Shown: positions 10,901 to 23,900 of the stretch, piece by piece
How positions within the stretch are numbered: the first letter of the stretch is position 1
How the letters are laid out: every line of letters starts with the position of its first letter
Assembly: GCA_035041965.1 (NCBI GenBank)
Contig: JAPYMA010002011.1
Location: 1-64,000 of the forward strand
Origin: Anisakis pegreffii
Lineage: Eukaryota > Nematoda > Chromadorea > Rhabditida > Anisakidae
Reading direction: 5' to 3'
Length of the DNA: 64,000 bases
Program-made: the position numbers and the translations under genes
The notes under the pieces: model-generated
What the model was told of the DNA's origin: nothing
The model's input: the letters and a program-made list of their open reading frames with translations, nothing else
The model's database searches: none

Positions 10901-13900
10901 TTCCATTGTGTTTGATATATTCGTTTTTTTTCCATTTCATTTCAGTCATTCAGTTCTTTTTGTGTGCTGAATGTTTTATTTTTATTGCATGTGCTGCACC
11001 TCGTCATTGCACACACATACACACACCTTGTTGTGAATTTTCATTTTTGCATTGTAATTCCTTCTTTATTCATGTTTTATTATGGTGGAATATATGAAAT
11101 TTGTCGTTGCACTTGATTGTCTATGATATTTTCATCATCAAGTGTAACCTTCACGGAATGAGTTGTCCTCGGCTCGGTCAGACCAATCACTTTCGCGTAC
11201 ACTTATGAACTCATATGGTGAACTCATAAATTCTGAAGTAGATACTTGAGTAAATACGAACGAATCATTAGGAATTTAGTAGGATACTGTCTTGATGTGA
11301 TGTGAATTTGCTTGCGAGGTGCACAATTACACTACTTGTATAGTCGTCGTTGTGTTGTTTCTACTGCTCATTGCATGATTACTATTGCGATAGCAATGGA
11401 TTGTAAAACTCTCAAGAGATCTTGCACAGTTTTTTTATGAAACGAGAATGAAATCAAGGAAATCATTGCAGAAATTCGTTCCGAAATCGCCCTTAGTAAG
11501 CTGCCAATAGCAGAAATTTGTTTAATTTTGTTCGATACAGCCAGTTATTTGGGGAGATTTTTTAAAAAATTTGTTTAAAAACATGAATTGATCGAATGAA
11601 TTCAAACAGTGCTAGACAATCACTCAAATTCGCATGTGTGTGTGTGCTAAGGCATGACTGTTTTGTTTAACTTTTGAATATTACCAACAACATTCCCCTG
11701 TGCATGATTATCACTGTCTTCAGCATCATTTCTTTGTGCTGAAGCAAGATGATGATATCCTAAACATTTCTTTCTTATTTCTCACTTCACTTCACATTTG
11801 TTCCGTGCATGTTTCACTTATGATCGCCAATTGTTGTCGTTGAGTGAATCAGCAGAGATCAACACGAGAAATGCATGATGACGATGACATGCATGATTGC
11901 ACATAACGGTACTTTGCATTTCTTTTCTTTTCTTTTCTTTTTTTCACTCGTTTTTCTTCGTTTTAATATTCACAAACACAAATATATGTACGTAGCTGCT
12001 TGCGTGCATAGTTTTTTTTTCGGTTTGTTCGTGTAAATAAGTAAATATTTTATTTCGTTTGTTTTGTCGACTTAGCGATTTCCTCTCTTCTTGATTAGCA
12101 CCTTATTATATTCATTCGTTTACGTATTTTGTTTTTTGTTTTGGCAGAAAAAATCTCATCATCTTCTTGAATAGATTAACGTATTGGATTTGTTTGTTTG
12201 TTTGCGAAATTGGTGTGATCATCACTCATATACTGTCTTTTTGCATTGCTGTGCATAAACTGAAAGTTTGCTTTCATTCATATTTTGTTGCAGTTAAGAG
12301 CGAAAAGAATGTCCGATGAGGTGACACAATATTCTTCTATCGAGTTGATTTGGATGTTAGGATTGATTTGTAGATGTTTGGTTTTCTGAATTGGCAAATA
12401 TTTTTTATGCAGAAAGTTTCTCACTGTCATCAGTTTAGCGGAGCATGAATTGCATGCAGATATTAAAGCAAATGTACTGGAATACTAACCCATTGTGTTG
12501 CAAAATGATTACATGGAATTTCTACACTGTATTATAATTGTTAACAATAAGCTTTGGTGTATGCTTGCCCATTTGCACGAATGAATTTTGGACACTTATC
12601 ACCAATAATGTCACATAAAAGGAATGAATTTTTGAGACTTAATCGTAAAAATATGCCCCTGGGTATTGTTCAGTTCACATTCCATATCACGTTTCATAAA
12701 ACATTTTCAGTCTGAATCATTTAACATCACATTAGACAATGTTGCCGTCCGCTGTCTCGGCAGGATCTTATTAGACGCATTTGAACACTGGATACAGTTA
12801 GCAAACGATTGGAAAGACTGCATTTTGAAAGATTTTTTAAGATAAACTATCAGATATTGATACATGGAAACATGCACACTGAATATTGTACGATTTGGAA
12901 TTGATCGAATCGACGTTCTGACGCCGTATTGTGTAAGGCAGATGCCTGACTGAAGATCGTGATGCCTTGGTTGCTGTTGAATGTTTTCAGTGGATGGAAA
13001 ATTTTGAAAAATTCTTGGAAGTAAGTTTTGAAGGCAAACCGCTGGCAGTGGCACAAAATTGTAGCAACCAGCAAACAAGCGAGGAATTTGAGATAAGAAT
13101 AACTCTGCAAGAATTCCACTTCAAAATTCTGCGCTTGTTTTGTTTTTTGTTGCCTCAACTTGTTAGTATTGTCGGAATTTCTCACAGAGCCCATTAACAA
13201 CAACCACTTCATTTTCCGTTGGCTTTTAGAACTGTTCGTTGATTTGCGTACACTCTCAATTGAAATCGTCCGATAGACAGAAGAGATGTGATGGAATGCT
13301 TGAGCAAAAAAAAAATATTTTTGCGTTATTTACGAAAATAACGACGAGAGAGGACTCTTACGAGACGAGTGCAAAAAAAAACGAATCTCTGTTTGCATGA
13401 AGAAAAATTTCAAAAATCATTACAAAAATTCATAAACTGAATTCAGAAGTTTTTTTACTCGTCTAAATCATATTGCAATATATTTATTTGTTGATGGCAG
13501 TTGTCACTGTTGAAATGAATCGTTATCGCCAATTGTGCTCAACGGACGTATGCCGTCGGAAATTTGATACCGGCATGCCTTGATTGGTGGTGCGTTTCGT
13601 TGTGTTCAACTTCTTTTCGTCATTCGTTTCAGTTTTCAAGTCTATTTTATTGATATAAGTTCTCAATTCAGCGAGAGCATTTGATCGACTATCGACCACG
13701 CTGAACGTTATGCGAATGAGAATTTGAGTGAGTGGTTTTGATTTTTCAAAATAAACTGAAATATTTCAAGAAGTTTTGAAGATCCACTCATAGCATGAAG
13801 AGATTTTTGGCTAATTTCGCTAACCACGAGAAAGTGATTCTGAGATTATTCGGTGTCAACTGAATATGATATATTCTGTTTTCCTTGTACATTTATATCA

Positions 13901-16800
13901 ATTCAATGTCCTCTCTGTGATCATTCTATTGACTGGCAATATCTTTGGAAGTTTGTTAGGGATTTTGAGAGCAATGGACAAAGTTTTCACTTATTAAATT
14001 TCATTCAATTGCCTACGCTTTTGGTTCACTTGAAAGTTCACGAGAACTGAAAGCGTGAAAATAAATGAGTTTGGAAACGAGTCGGCTTACTCAAGCTTTC
14101 AATAAAATTTATATTGAATCCTTAGGGAATATTTTATTATTATTATCGTCGAATTTGTTTCGTTTATTGCGTTTGTGATGAATTGCGTATGGATGCGTAT
14201 TTTTCTTGTTTGCTGAAACACTCAGTGGCCATGCATGATGTGTATCAGTTCAGTGCTAAGAAGTTCTCATCATAAATACTGTTGATCGATGGCCTCTGAA
14301 AATTTAGGATTGCCTATGGAGGAAATGATGAGAAAAGAATTATTTCACAGAAATCAGTCATAAATCATTTCAAAGATTGAATTCACTACATGTTATCTGG
14401 TGATTTTGGAGGAAATTTTAGCACCACTTCAAATGAAGCGTTAAAGTTGCTTATCGCTTGATTCATCTGGATTACGTGTATTGGCAAACAAGCTATCAAA
14501 CGTTTATAACGTTACTGGCCACAACGCTCGCGTTTCCGTGCGCATTGTTTTAGCCTCAATTTACGCCACCCCGTTGGCTAGGCGAGCAGGCCAACCGAAC
14601 ACAACCGAGTAAATAATTAGCCATCGTGAATACTTTGCATAATTATTGCTTGATTTGCTGTTTGAAATTTGGAAAGTGCAAGTATGCAGTTTGTTAATAC
14701 ATGCAAATTCACATGTCATAACCATGTGTTTGATGGAATGTGTGCTGCATGAATGAATGGCACGCTTGGAGAGATCACTGCTTTTCGTCACCGAAAGCAA
14801 ATTTATTTTTCGAAAGCGTGCACGATTGTGAAGTGAACGTCGTCGTTTTAGCATATCGACAAATAGCAAATGCAGAAGGTCACCGCTCTTCAGTCTTGTC
14901 TAATGAACGAAAAACAAATTGAGTAAACGTTTCGTTCGAAATCAGATTCGCGATACAAATGTCTACGCAACGCAACAAATGACTGAATGACGCCCATAGA
15001 AAGTACTCTACTTTTATCTTATATGACAATTATTTAGTCGTATAATTTATATTGCATCAATTTCTGGTGCGTTTGAAAAGCATTGTTAACATATCCCTGA
15101 AAATCGCATGACATATTGAAGACGTATCCTGATCCGATCATCTGCAGTAAATGAAACAATAAAACGGTGTCAGGTCATTGAGTGATTGAAGGTGACCGTA
15201 AGCTAATATCTACGTACAGTATTGATCTGCGCAGTGATAGTTCGAGCTATGTGATAGTCGTAACGCTATGCAGCGATACGATGCTTACGATATTCCAGTC
15301 GCGTTCAAACTCAGCAAGTATCCTGAATACTCTTCCGAAACATTAATCGTGAACAGAAACCGTCATTAAATGTTTGGAGTATGTACATTTATCTGGCATA
15401 CACACTGAACTTATTAGTATGCTTAGCATTTGCTCAAAGTATATCTGTTGCATTGTAAGCTTAAGCTGGTGAGTGTTGTGAATATGATGAAGGTTTTTAG
15501 TAAAATGTCATGCATGTAGGCAGATAGATTCTCACAAATATTTGTAACAAATGAAGGATTCATATAAATTTTCAGTTCGTTTTCGTTTACCGCTAACGTT
15601 TTTGGGTGACATTCGTGAGAATAGAAGCGCATTGATTAGGCGGTTGTGTGCTCCTCTGGGATGAGAGGACATATGGAATGATATCCAAGATTGTGTAGTT
15701 TCGTGTTGCGTTACAATTGCCCGACATATTACCGTTACCGATGGCGATGTTGAATGAAGCTTAATGAAGCTTAGGATTTTTATCGTTAAAATAAGCTCTT
15801 TTTCATCTCTTGTCAGCACAAGAGTGAATTCTGCTGAAATTATGACCGAAGAGTACATTTTATGTGAATCATTTGAATGTTCATTGAAAATTCATCAATT
15901 TTTGTTTTTCTGAATGAACGTTCATTCTGGTCATTCTATCGTTTTGTCTTAGTTATAGATTAGATATTTTGTGGTCACCTTGATAGGTACGTTATCAGTT
16001 AAATGTACTTCAGCGACATCAATTAAATATCAAATTCATTCAGTTCGTATTGCATTTTGAATGACATGATATCTGGCGAATTGTATATTCGAAGCGTGAT
16101 TTCGTGCTGCATTAAGATATCACTGTAATTTCAGTCGAATAATTGCAGGATATTCCAGATGGTTCACGTCAAATCATGTGAGATTTTCAAGGAAGTTAGC
16201 ATTCAGTAAGTTTGTTGTTGTTGTTCATTCGTTAGCATTATGAATTTTCACTGCAGCATTTTATGCGTTATTGGTTGCATTGGACAATGTGGATTTTGTC
16301 AATTGCTTTGGCTGGTACGAACATTCCTGTGAGAGTTCTTCACTTGAAATTCATTCACTAAACCTCCTCGAAAACACTTTCAAAATAAGCCTGCAAATAT
16401 TCAGCTTATAACTGCAAAACTTTCCGATATTGAATTGAAGTTTTGTGATTTCACGAGAAACTTGCAAGCACAGCTGTATCAGTTATCTAATAAAGAATTG
16501 TTGATGTGTGTAAGTCAATTTGATGCTAGTCTAGAAATTTGTGTAAGTGAAATTCTCTCGATCGCTGATGGGGATAAATGAAGCGGAAAGTGATGCCGAT
16601 TGATCAGATGAATAAATGAAATGTAACTGCAATATTTTTTGTTTGCATATGCTGACTGAAGTGAAGCGGAAAGTGCTCAGTGATAGATTGATGTCTTTTT
16701 AGTGATTCGTCTCTTAGCAATTGTAACTTGGAGAAAATTTTCGTATGCTTACTGCTGGCAACGCTTTGCTTGCAGAAGTGCTGAGATAAGTTCCGAGACA
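4991..16800. other. Long gene-poor region
   Basis: No protein gene could be supported in about 11.8 kb. The DNA is AT-rich with many T tracts and scattered words of the type TCATTCA/TGAATGA. Simple repeats include a TTTTC run at 11919-11945 and TTTG runs near 12190. The longest open frame (6953-7390, + strand, 145 codons) has a hydrophobic start but no family motif and is about as long as chance would give. This could be intergenic DNA or introns of a gene whose exons were not recognised. Confidence 0.4.
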
Positions 16801-16801
16801 A

Positions 16802-16871
16802 TTCAATTCAAGCGTATGAACTGAATTTTTTGATTACTGTCAAAAAATTCAGTTCGTACGCTTGAATTGAA
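16802..16871. repeat. Near-perfect hairpin, 32-bp arms and 6-nt loop
   Basis: Left arm 16802-16833 and right arm 16840-16871 are reverse complements at 31 of 32 positions. They contain TTCAATTCAAGCGTA/TGAACTGAATTTTTTGA-type sequence around the six bases TTACTG. The total of 70 nt is the size of a miRNA precursor, but the pairing is more complete than usual. It lies in gene-free DNA. Confidence 0.75.
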
Positions 16872-19800
16872 CATTTTCTGAATATGTGTAACTACGAAAA
16901 TTTTTTCTTTGAAATTCATTTTTTGATCCGTCGAGAGTCAGACTGAGCACTGTCACGCTGCACTTGAGAACGAACTCTCAAGATTGGTCGCATTGTTGAG
17001 TGTTTTCCACTTTTATTCTTGTTGTTGATTCTCTAAAGCCAAATCACTTACGTAAAACTATTCAGTTGCTGAAGCGGAATGTTAAGTGAATTTTGTGAAA
17101 TATATGCAGAGAATTACGGTAAGTAGGTTGACACGGCGCACTTTAAGCCGTTCGAATTGCATTCCATTTTGAACTTTCGTCGAGATAATCCAATTTTTTT
17201 GTTAGGACAAATGCATGGCACGATAATAACTCACATAATAGTAAACATCATTGGATTATTTGGAGAAGTTCTCACATGATCTATAATTATGTGCACATAT
17301 TTCATCCGTTTTGAAGTAAACATTTCGAAAATCAAACAAATGAAGAAGAATTTGAAAATTTTAAATATTTGTTCTGTCTCCGTCTGAAATTTCAAAGGAA
17401 TGATCAAAAGAGTGATTCAGGGTGACAAGGAGCATTCGGCTTCGTATACAATCACATGATGAACATCAAACAGCACAAATACGATGATGTTTTTTCATAA
17501 ACATATTCCACAAATACTTTCGATTGATATTTCATCAGAATTCGAACAATTTTGGAGGAATGCGCGATAGTTTTTGTCAACACTTCTGAGTGCGTTACGG
17601 AATTACTTGCTCGATGTTCGTTCAAAACAATTAGTTAACACAGAATTTATGGGGAAATGGGTGATGAAGATACTTAAAAGTCTTTGTTTTTGCCGCCGCT
17701 TTCATTGCCGAATTGAGTGGTGAAATTGAAATGGAGAAATGTATCTGCAAAATATTTCATAGTGGCATTTATCACTGATAATGTTTGCTGTAAGATATTT
17801 ACTGGGTATCGCTGAGTGGAGAGTGGAATTAGTCGATTTGAACTGAATCACGTGAATGTGAATGTGAATGATGAAGATACTTAAATAAAATGATTTATGA
17901 AATGATTTATGAGGGATTTCATGGAACGAGTTGCAAAGCTGGATTGAAATTGTTTGATGGTTGTTAGTTGGAAGCTTGTTTATTAATTCAATCATCGAAT
18001 AAGTGACTAACTTCATTGTGCCAAATACCAGTTTTTATAATTTAATAAACATGACGATTTTAACAATAATAATAATAACAATGATGGTAACAACATTGAC
18101 GATACTAATGATAATATTAGTACTGAGAGCATTAACGTTGCTGTCAGAATAATGAGTGCAAAGAATCATAATGCTGTGACAAAATGAATGTATGCAACAT
18201 TTTTATGTTGATTATTGATGTTTTGTTCGTTGTTTTCTTGATTAGCATCATTAAGATGGTTGGTTGCACGTGAGCAAAATTGTTGTGTTGTCTTGATCGA
18301 CGTGATTCGCCATTAATTGAAGTCGTCGTCATCGCCTTTCAGTGATCACTTTAACTCAAGCGAGTCGCTGAATTAGCGACTGCGAAGTTTGCATGTTTTT
18401 GTGTGTTGCGTCACAAAGAATGTGTTTGTTAAATTTGCGTTGATTTTGAGTTGATTTGAATGGACTTCTTTCACGCTTATTATTATGATTTCGTTACTGA
18501 ACATGTTCGTTATTTTTTGCTGTGGCATTTTGCAATAAAGCAAATGGAATCAGCAGATAAGTTGACAGTGGAATTTTTGCGTTATTTATAGGCACCAAAC
18601 TTGTTTCTTTGTCATTGTTATTGCGGGTAGTAACAATGCAATGGCCATTGTTGTAACCAGTTTTTGCGCTATTTGAATTTCAGCAGCATTTTTTAATCTG
18701 CGATATCATGCGTGAAGTATTATTATTATTATCATCATCATTGTTGCTGTTAGTCTCATTATCTTATTATCAGCCAGTCGTTTCGTTGCTATTGCGACTG
18801 ATTTTTTCATTGATTTTCTTATGACTTCAAATATTCTACTTGATCTCTCTTTTTACAGTTGTCATAGTGATGAGACTAGGAAGATCGTTATGCCAAGAAG
18901 CATGATAATGATACGAATGAAGATAATATTGGTGGTTATTAAAAAAACGGGACAATGATATTAATAATAATAGCGGTGATAATGAAAGAAATGATGGCAA
19001 GCAGTCATAATCGTATTGATAACAATAATAAAAACCAGACAATGCATTTAGAGACATAATTTTCAATTCAACAATAGAATGAGGGAATGCGAAGAACAAT
19101 GGTCCTAAGAAAAATTGAACGGATAAATTCATTCATGAAAGTTTTTGTAAACGTTTCTCATTCGGTTGCGTTCGCATACGAAATCAATTTAGAGTCATCA
19201 CACTCTCTCTGAACTCATCTCAATAAAATACCCGAAAACTGCACTCGTCAGAGCCCATTACATAATCTTTCGTGGTTATTAAGTGCCTAAAATCATAAAC
19301 TAACTCCTCTCTTTGCTCACAAGTTTTCTGATGTTGTTCTATACATATGTATATTGTTATTGTTTAATGTTAAATGTACATTATGCTTAATTTATGCTTA
19401 ATGTACATTCGGCTAATATGATTTATAGTTGTTGGTTTGGTAATAGAAATATGAGTGAGTTGTTGTGTTGCCGAGGAAACGATGTGGAATTAGTTAGTTT
19501 TTAGATGGAGTGATTATTTGCGGAAATCGATTCAAATTCTTCATTAGTTTGATTCATTTCACTTATAGTTTTATTTGATTGAATTCATTCAAAATCCATT
19601 CTTGCCTGTCTTAAGGGTACTATTGAGCGAAAAAAAAGCCCATCGAAGAATGCCAACGTAAGTGGACCGGTCCGCCTCTCAAAGAAGTGCGCTAATTTAA
19701 TCTCGCGAAAGTGTTCGAATATCGAAATTCTCATATTTGATCATCTCTTCAGTGGTTGATACGGTCATCCGCTGGGGGTATTGCTTAGCTGATGGAACGT

Positions 19801-20365
19801 GAGGACTGGATTTTGCTGATGAGAAGTGATGTAAACAGATCATTGTAGCGGTTATTTTTCGTTCGTTTGTATTGTTACAGTAGTGTCGGTACAGATAGAT
19901 ATTTACGAGGAGAATTACGATCGGATAGCGATGTCACTTAGTTCATATCTCCCTGCGGTTTAACGTTCATTAGCATCGCTTGTCCGTAAGTATCGTTCAG
20001 CGCTATTAGCTCCAATGATTTCGACCAAAAATTTGTCTCAGTTTTTGACTCACTCGAATTCGCTCGAAATGATTTGCAATAAATAGAAAAAATTCCTAGT
20101 TTTCGTATCGAAATTTACAGTTTCATTTAGTGTTCAGAACTGGAAATCGCACTTGAACCTCATTCCTTCAAGAAGTAATGCAGTTCACTTATTCATTCAT
20201 TTTTCCATCAACATATTCGATTTCTTTATGAACTCAATGTTCATCGACTCATTTTGTATGCATTTAGTCGTTCATCTCGCAATATTTTATGCACATTTTC
20301 ATCGAATCGCTTGAAATTAGCCATTGGATTTGCTCATCGTTTGCTTCTTGATGTATATATGTGTA
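16872..20365. other. Gene-poor region with imperfect trinucleotide arrays
   Basis: No exon was recognised. Imperfect arrays of AAT/AAC/ATG-type triplets lie at about 18061-18120 and 18950-19035, with the complementary TTA/TCA type at 18718-18772. They generate low-complexity open frames rich in Thr, Ile, Asn or Leu that are not genes. Confidence 0.4.
18061..18120. repeat. Imperfect AAT/AAC/ATG triplet array
   Basis: The stretch is a run of triplets of the form (A/T/G/C)AA, (A)AT and ATG, such as AATAATAATAATAACAATGATGG. Similar arrays occur at 18950-19035, 21701-21813, 45670-45770, 50470-50580 and 51170-51205, and in complement at 18718-18772 and 56815-56885. Confidence 0.6.
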
Positions 20366-20368
20366 GTT

Positions 20369-20755
20369 CAACTGGACAGGATTCTCGAAAACTCGAAGAG
20401 CAGCCAGTTGAGCCAGTAACAGTTTCGGAAGGGAGCGATCAATTCCAGCGAGTTGGAATCGTTTGAAAGAGCCGACGAAAGCCTCTTATTGAGAAGATAT
20501 GCAGAGTTCGAAATCTAACTGAGGAGTTAAAGGCATCAGAAGAAGACCAGAAGCGAGAATATCGACTGTTCTCACGAGCAATTTTCTTGTAATTTGGGGT
20601 TCAATAGTGAAACGAAACTATCAATTATCAAGCAGCTGATATTGGTGCTAAATCACAACACGCACCCAGACAAATCATGCGCTCAAAACGTGGACTACCG
20701 ACAAGAAATCGCGATGCCGAACTTGCGCCCGAGCGAAAACTTTTAGCCATGTACG
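20369..20755 (+). pseudogene. Possible decayed coding fragment, family unknown
   Basis: A purine-rich stretch after a TAG acceptor reads as a charged, protein-like sequence (TGQDSRKLEEQPVEPV, later LTEELKASEEDQKREYR). One in-frame TGA at about 20463 interrupts it, and a TAA near 20590 closes it. A second island follows at about 20630-20745, after a CAG, reading ADIGAKSQHAPRQIM then RSKRGLPTRNRDAEL. Both are richer in G+C and charged codons than their surroundings. No known domain is visible. It could be a broken gene, a retro-copy, or two exons whose joining was not resolved; chance is also possible. Confidence 0.25.
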
Positions 20756-20919
20756 TTTTTGTTATTGTTGGTTGGCGTTTTTGTTCCTCTTTACTCATCG
20801 ATATATTATAACGAATAATAACAGATAATTGGATAATAGATATAAGCCGGATCATAGCCTGGCTCATGCTCACAACATTAATGATATTGATACACCACTC
20901 AGTTTCGAGCAAACCTTTC

Positions 20920-20990
20920 CTCCGCGAACGGGAATCGAACCCGCGACGTACCAATTACCGGTTAGGGCTCTATCTCTGAGCTACCGCCGA
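20920..20990 (-). tRNA. tRNA-like sequence, probably a tRNA pseudogene or tRNA-derived SINE head
   Basis: The minus strand has a clear A box (TAGCTCAGAGATAGAGC) and a perfect B box (GGTTCGATTCC), the internal RNA polymerase III promoter. The D stem GCTC/GAGC and T stem GCGGG/CCCGT form, and five of seven acceptor positions form Watson-Crick pairs. Defects are a D loop without GG, a G-G mismatch in the acceptor, a mismatch at the base of the anticodon stem, and C instead of T before the putative anticodon GGT. The pattern fits a tRNA-derived relic rather than a working gene. No A-rich tail was identified. Confidence 0.5.
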
Positions 20991-23900
20991 GTCCAATATC
21001 ATCGATCGATTGTTATCTGTTCGATCTTCCCTAGAAACTTCCCGATTCCACGTTCAGTAATTTCATGGTTTACTGGCCTCACCTCAACTCAGTTCACTGA
21101 TGGCATTGTTTAAAGTGCTGAAATTCCTGTAAATTCCTGTTGCCTTTAATTGCCTTGGAGAATCAGTGATGAATCTCGAAAGGGATTTGAAAGGGCACAT
21201 ATGAAATCCATAGCACTTTCACGATCTAGCCATCGTAGCTCATCGTTGTGCCTTTTTGCGCTAGTTTTTACTTTTTTTGCGCTAGGTTGAGGTTTTATGA
21301 TAGAATTTTCTAAATTTGCTTTGATTGTTGCAAAAAAAAGAATTTTAGTTTATTTTTGCAGAATTTTGAGTGTGTTATTGAATTAGTGCAATGTTAAGTG
21401 TGCATTGTGCAGGTGCAATAGCATAGACACAGCCGTTCATTATATTCCGTTGGATGTGTTAAGCTGATTGCACTCCGAGCGGATCAACGCAATGCGCAAT
21501 CGACAAATAATCAATGCCACGACCAGTTTTTGAATGCGTCGACCAGATTTCGTTATATTTTGCAAGCAAGCTTTGTGACTAATTTCATCACAGTCGAAAA
21601 CCAAAAACTCGCTCAAATTCAAAAGACTAATTACAATTTAGAATTCCACAAAAATAATCCGTTGAAGTCACTTCATTCTCTCGATTGCGGATCTGAACAA
21701 TAAAAATAATAGTAGTAATGGTAAGATTAATAACAGTGATAATAATAATAATAATAGTAAAAGTAATAGTAATAAAAATAATGGTAAAATTAATATTAAC
21801 GATAATGATCACTCCGATAGTAGTGGTACATACTAACGATGGAGGCACTAATCTTGGTAGCATTCAATATCATATGACGGAGTAAAAACTCAGCAAAAAA
21901 ATGACATCAAAGAAATATGCCGCAATTTGTGATGAGTTCAATAATTAATTGTGATGATAATGGCATTTTTACAAATGCAGTTGCGATTCGAATGAAACTG
22001 ACGTGAGATTTGCTGTGTTGGAATGAATGTTTTTAGTGGGCGATGAGAGTGGTCTTGAAGGGTCAATTGCACTGCATCGAGAATAATTTCGTTGTTGATT
22101 CTGAGTGATAGGTCGCCGAAAAAATATTATCATTGACTTTGTCCTAACACCTTGTGATTGAACTTTTGGTCGTTTTCGATTCTGCAAAATTATCGTTGAA
22201 GTAATATTTCTTCATTTTCAAAGATATTGCAACTATTGGAAGTACTATTCCATATTCGTTGAGACAGTCAATTGTATTGGTCTCACAATAGCAAATATAA
22301 AAAGTGATGGACTTCTATCAAACGAGGAGTGCAAACAATCACATGAATAATGGTGAATAGTTGTATGGAGTATCAATGGATGTGTGTTAATGATTCAGTT
22401 TAGAAGCGTTGCTTGCTGGAAATGTGATGCATAGAAAACTGAATTTTGCAGAGATGTTGGAAAGTCCACTGGTTTTTTAGGCGAGAATTCACGTCGGATA
22501 TGAACGATAAACGATTGGTATTATGCAATGACAGTGAAGAATTTATTCACGCTTCTTTCTGACTAGAATGAATAAATCACGATCACTGATGGAAGCATAA
22601 GCCAGAAATATTTGATTGTTTAGGAATTTTGACAATTGGAAAAAAAGAGATAAATTACCGCAAGATGTGGTAGTATTTATCACTGATATGCGTGTTGTTT
22701 CAAAGATCATTTTTGAGAATCGAAAACACGACAGAATGAAACGGCGATGCGTGCATGAGCCTGGACATCACTCATCCTATGAATTAGACCACGACAGACT
22801 TGAGATTTTCAAAGCTGTACTTAGCCCATGGCATTGGAATGCCTTTAAAATTCCTAATCCTTTCGTCAAATGAAAGGCTTACAATTGAGCTGTGAGCTGT
22901 TTATTTTAAAGTAATCCTTTGAGCTGCTTGCATTGTTGAGATATTTTATGATTGGTCCCAATTAATACTGGCTAATAAAAATTGTTTTTTTCAGTATCAC
23001 ATTTTTCTTCTGTCTGTTTTTACCAACAAATGTAGTACCTATCTAGAGCACGGGTCAGCTGCAAAAGATGAGTTTAGCCGGATACTTTTTGAGTTAGAGA
23101 CTTTCTCAGCTGAAATTGACTTCCGTAGGATGTCCTGGTTAACTTTAATTAACTTTAGTCTGTGAACGTTACCAGGTAAGGTTGAAAACATGAGATATTC
23201 CAAATGAAAACAAGACTCTCTTCTCGCTTATGATGAGCTTGAATTTATGCGTTCTGACATATCAGTATTACTCGTCTTTCGAATGTATTCAAAAGAATTA
23301 TTGGGTCTACTAGCTCAAGATGATCTGTATGATTCTTTCATAAAATATTCCTCTTGTCCACTGCTTTCATGCGTGATCCAGCGACGTCCTTCCCACATTG
23401 ATTGTTGATAACGCTTATTTGCGAAGATCTCCCCAAGCTGTCATTATAAGGATCCGTTGGACGCAATATGAACATGAACTAAGGATTCCGCTTTTGATGC
23501 ATTCATTTCACAGCGTTCAGTTATATCACACGTCTCAGAATCTCCTTTATACATAATAGAATGCGTTTCAAGGATGACTTTCTTGCCATTCAACGATGAT
23601 AACATAGCAAAAATAATGCGTTGGAAGTGCTTTGGGATTGCATTGTTTTAAGTGTTATTCAGGCAAGAATTTCAGCTAAGAATTTCATCAGTACTTTCTT
23701 TCATCATTGCAGAGAGGAAGCTTTCTTGAGTTCGCAGGTTCCACGTCAAGGTTCGATTATCTTGTTTGATATCCATAAGTAATCCCTTCGAATATCCTAA
23801 TGTGCTCTTTGTTTGCGATGCATCTGATCTTCACTAAAGAAGGGTAAAATAAGGCGATAGGAGTAATCTGTTGTGCTCTTTGTGAAGTCTATTGTGGTTT

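Noticed and set aside
12707..13212. Two overlapping minus-strand frames of about 120 codons and a plus-strand frame over the same bases
   Set aside because: Three frames are open at once, none with motifs; this indicates a stop-poor stretch rather than a gene.
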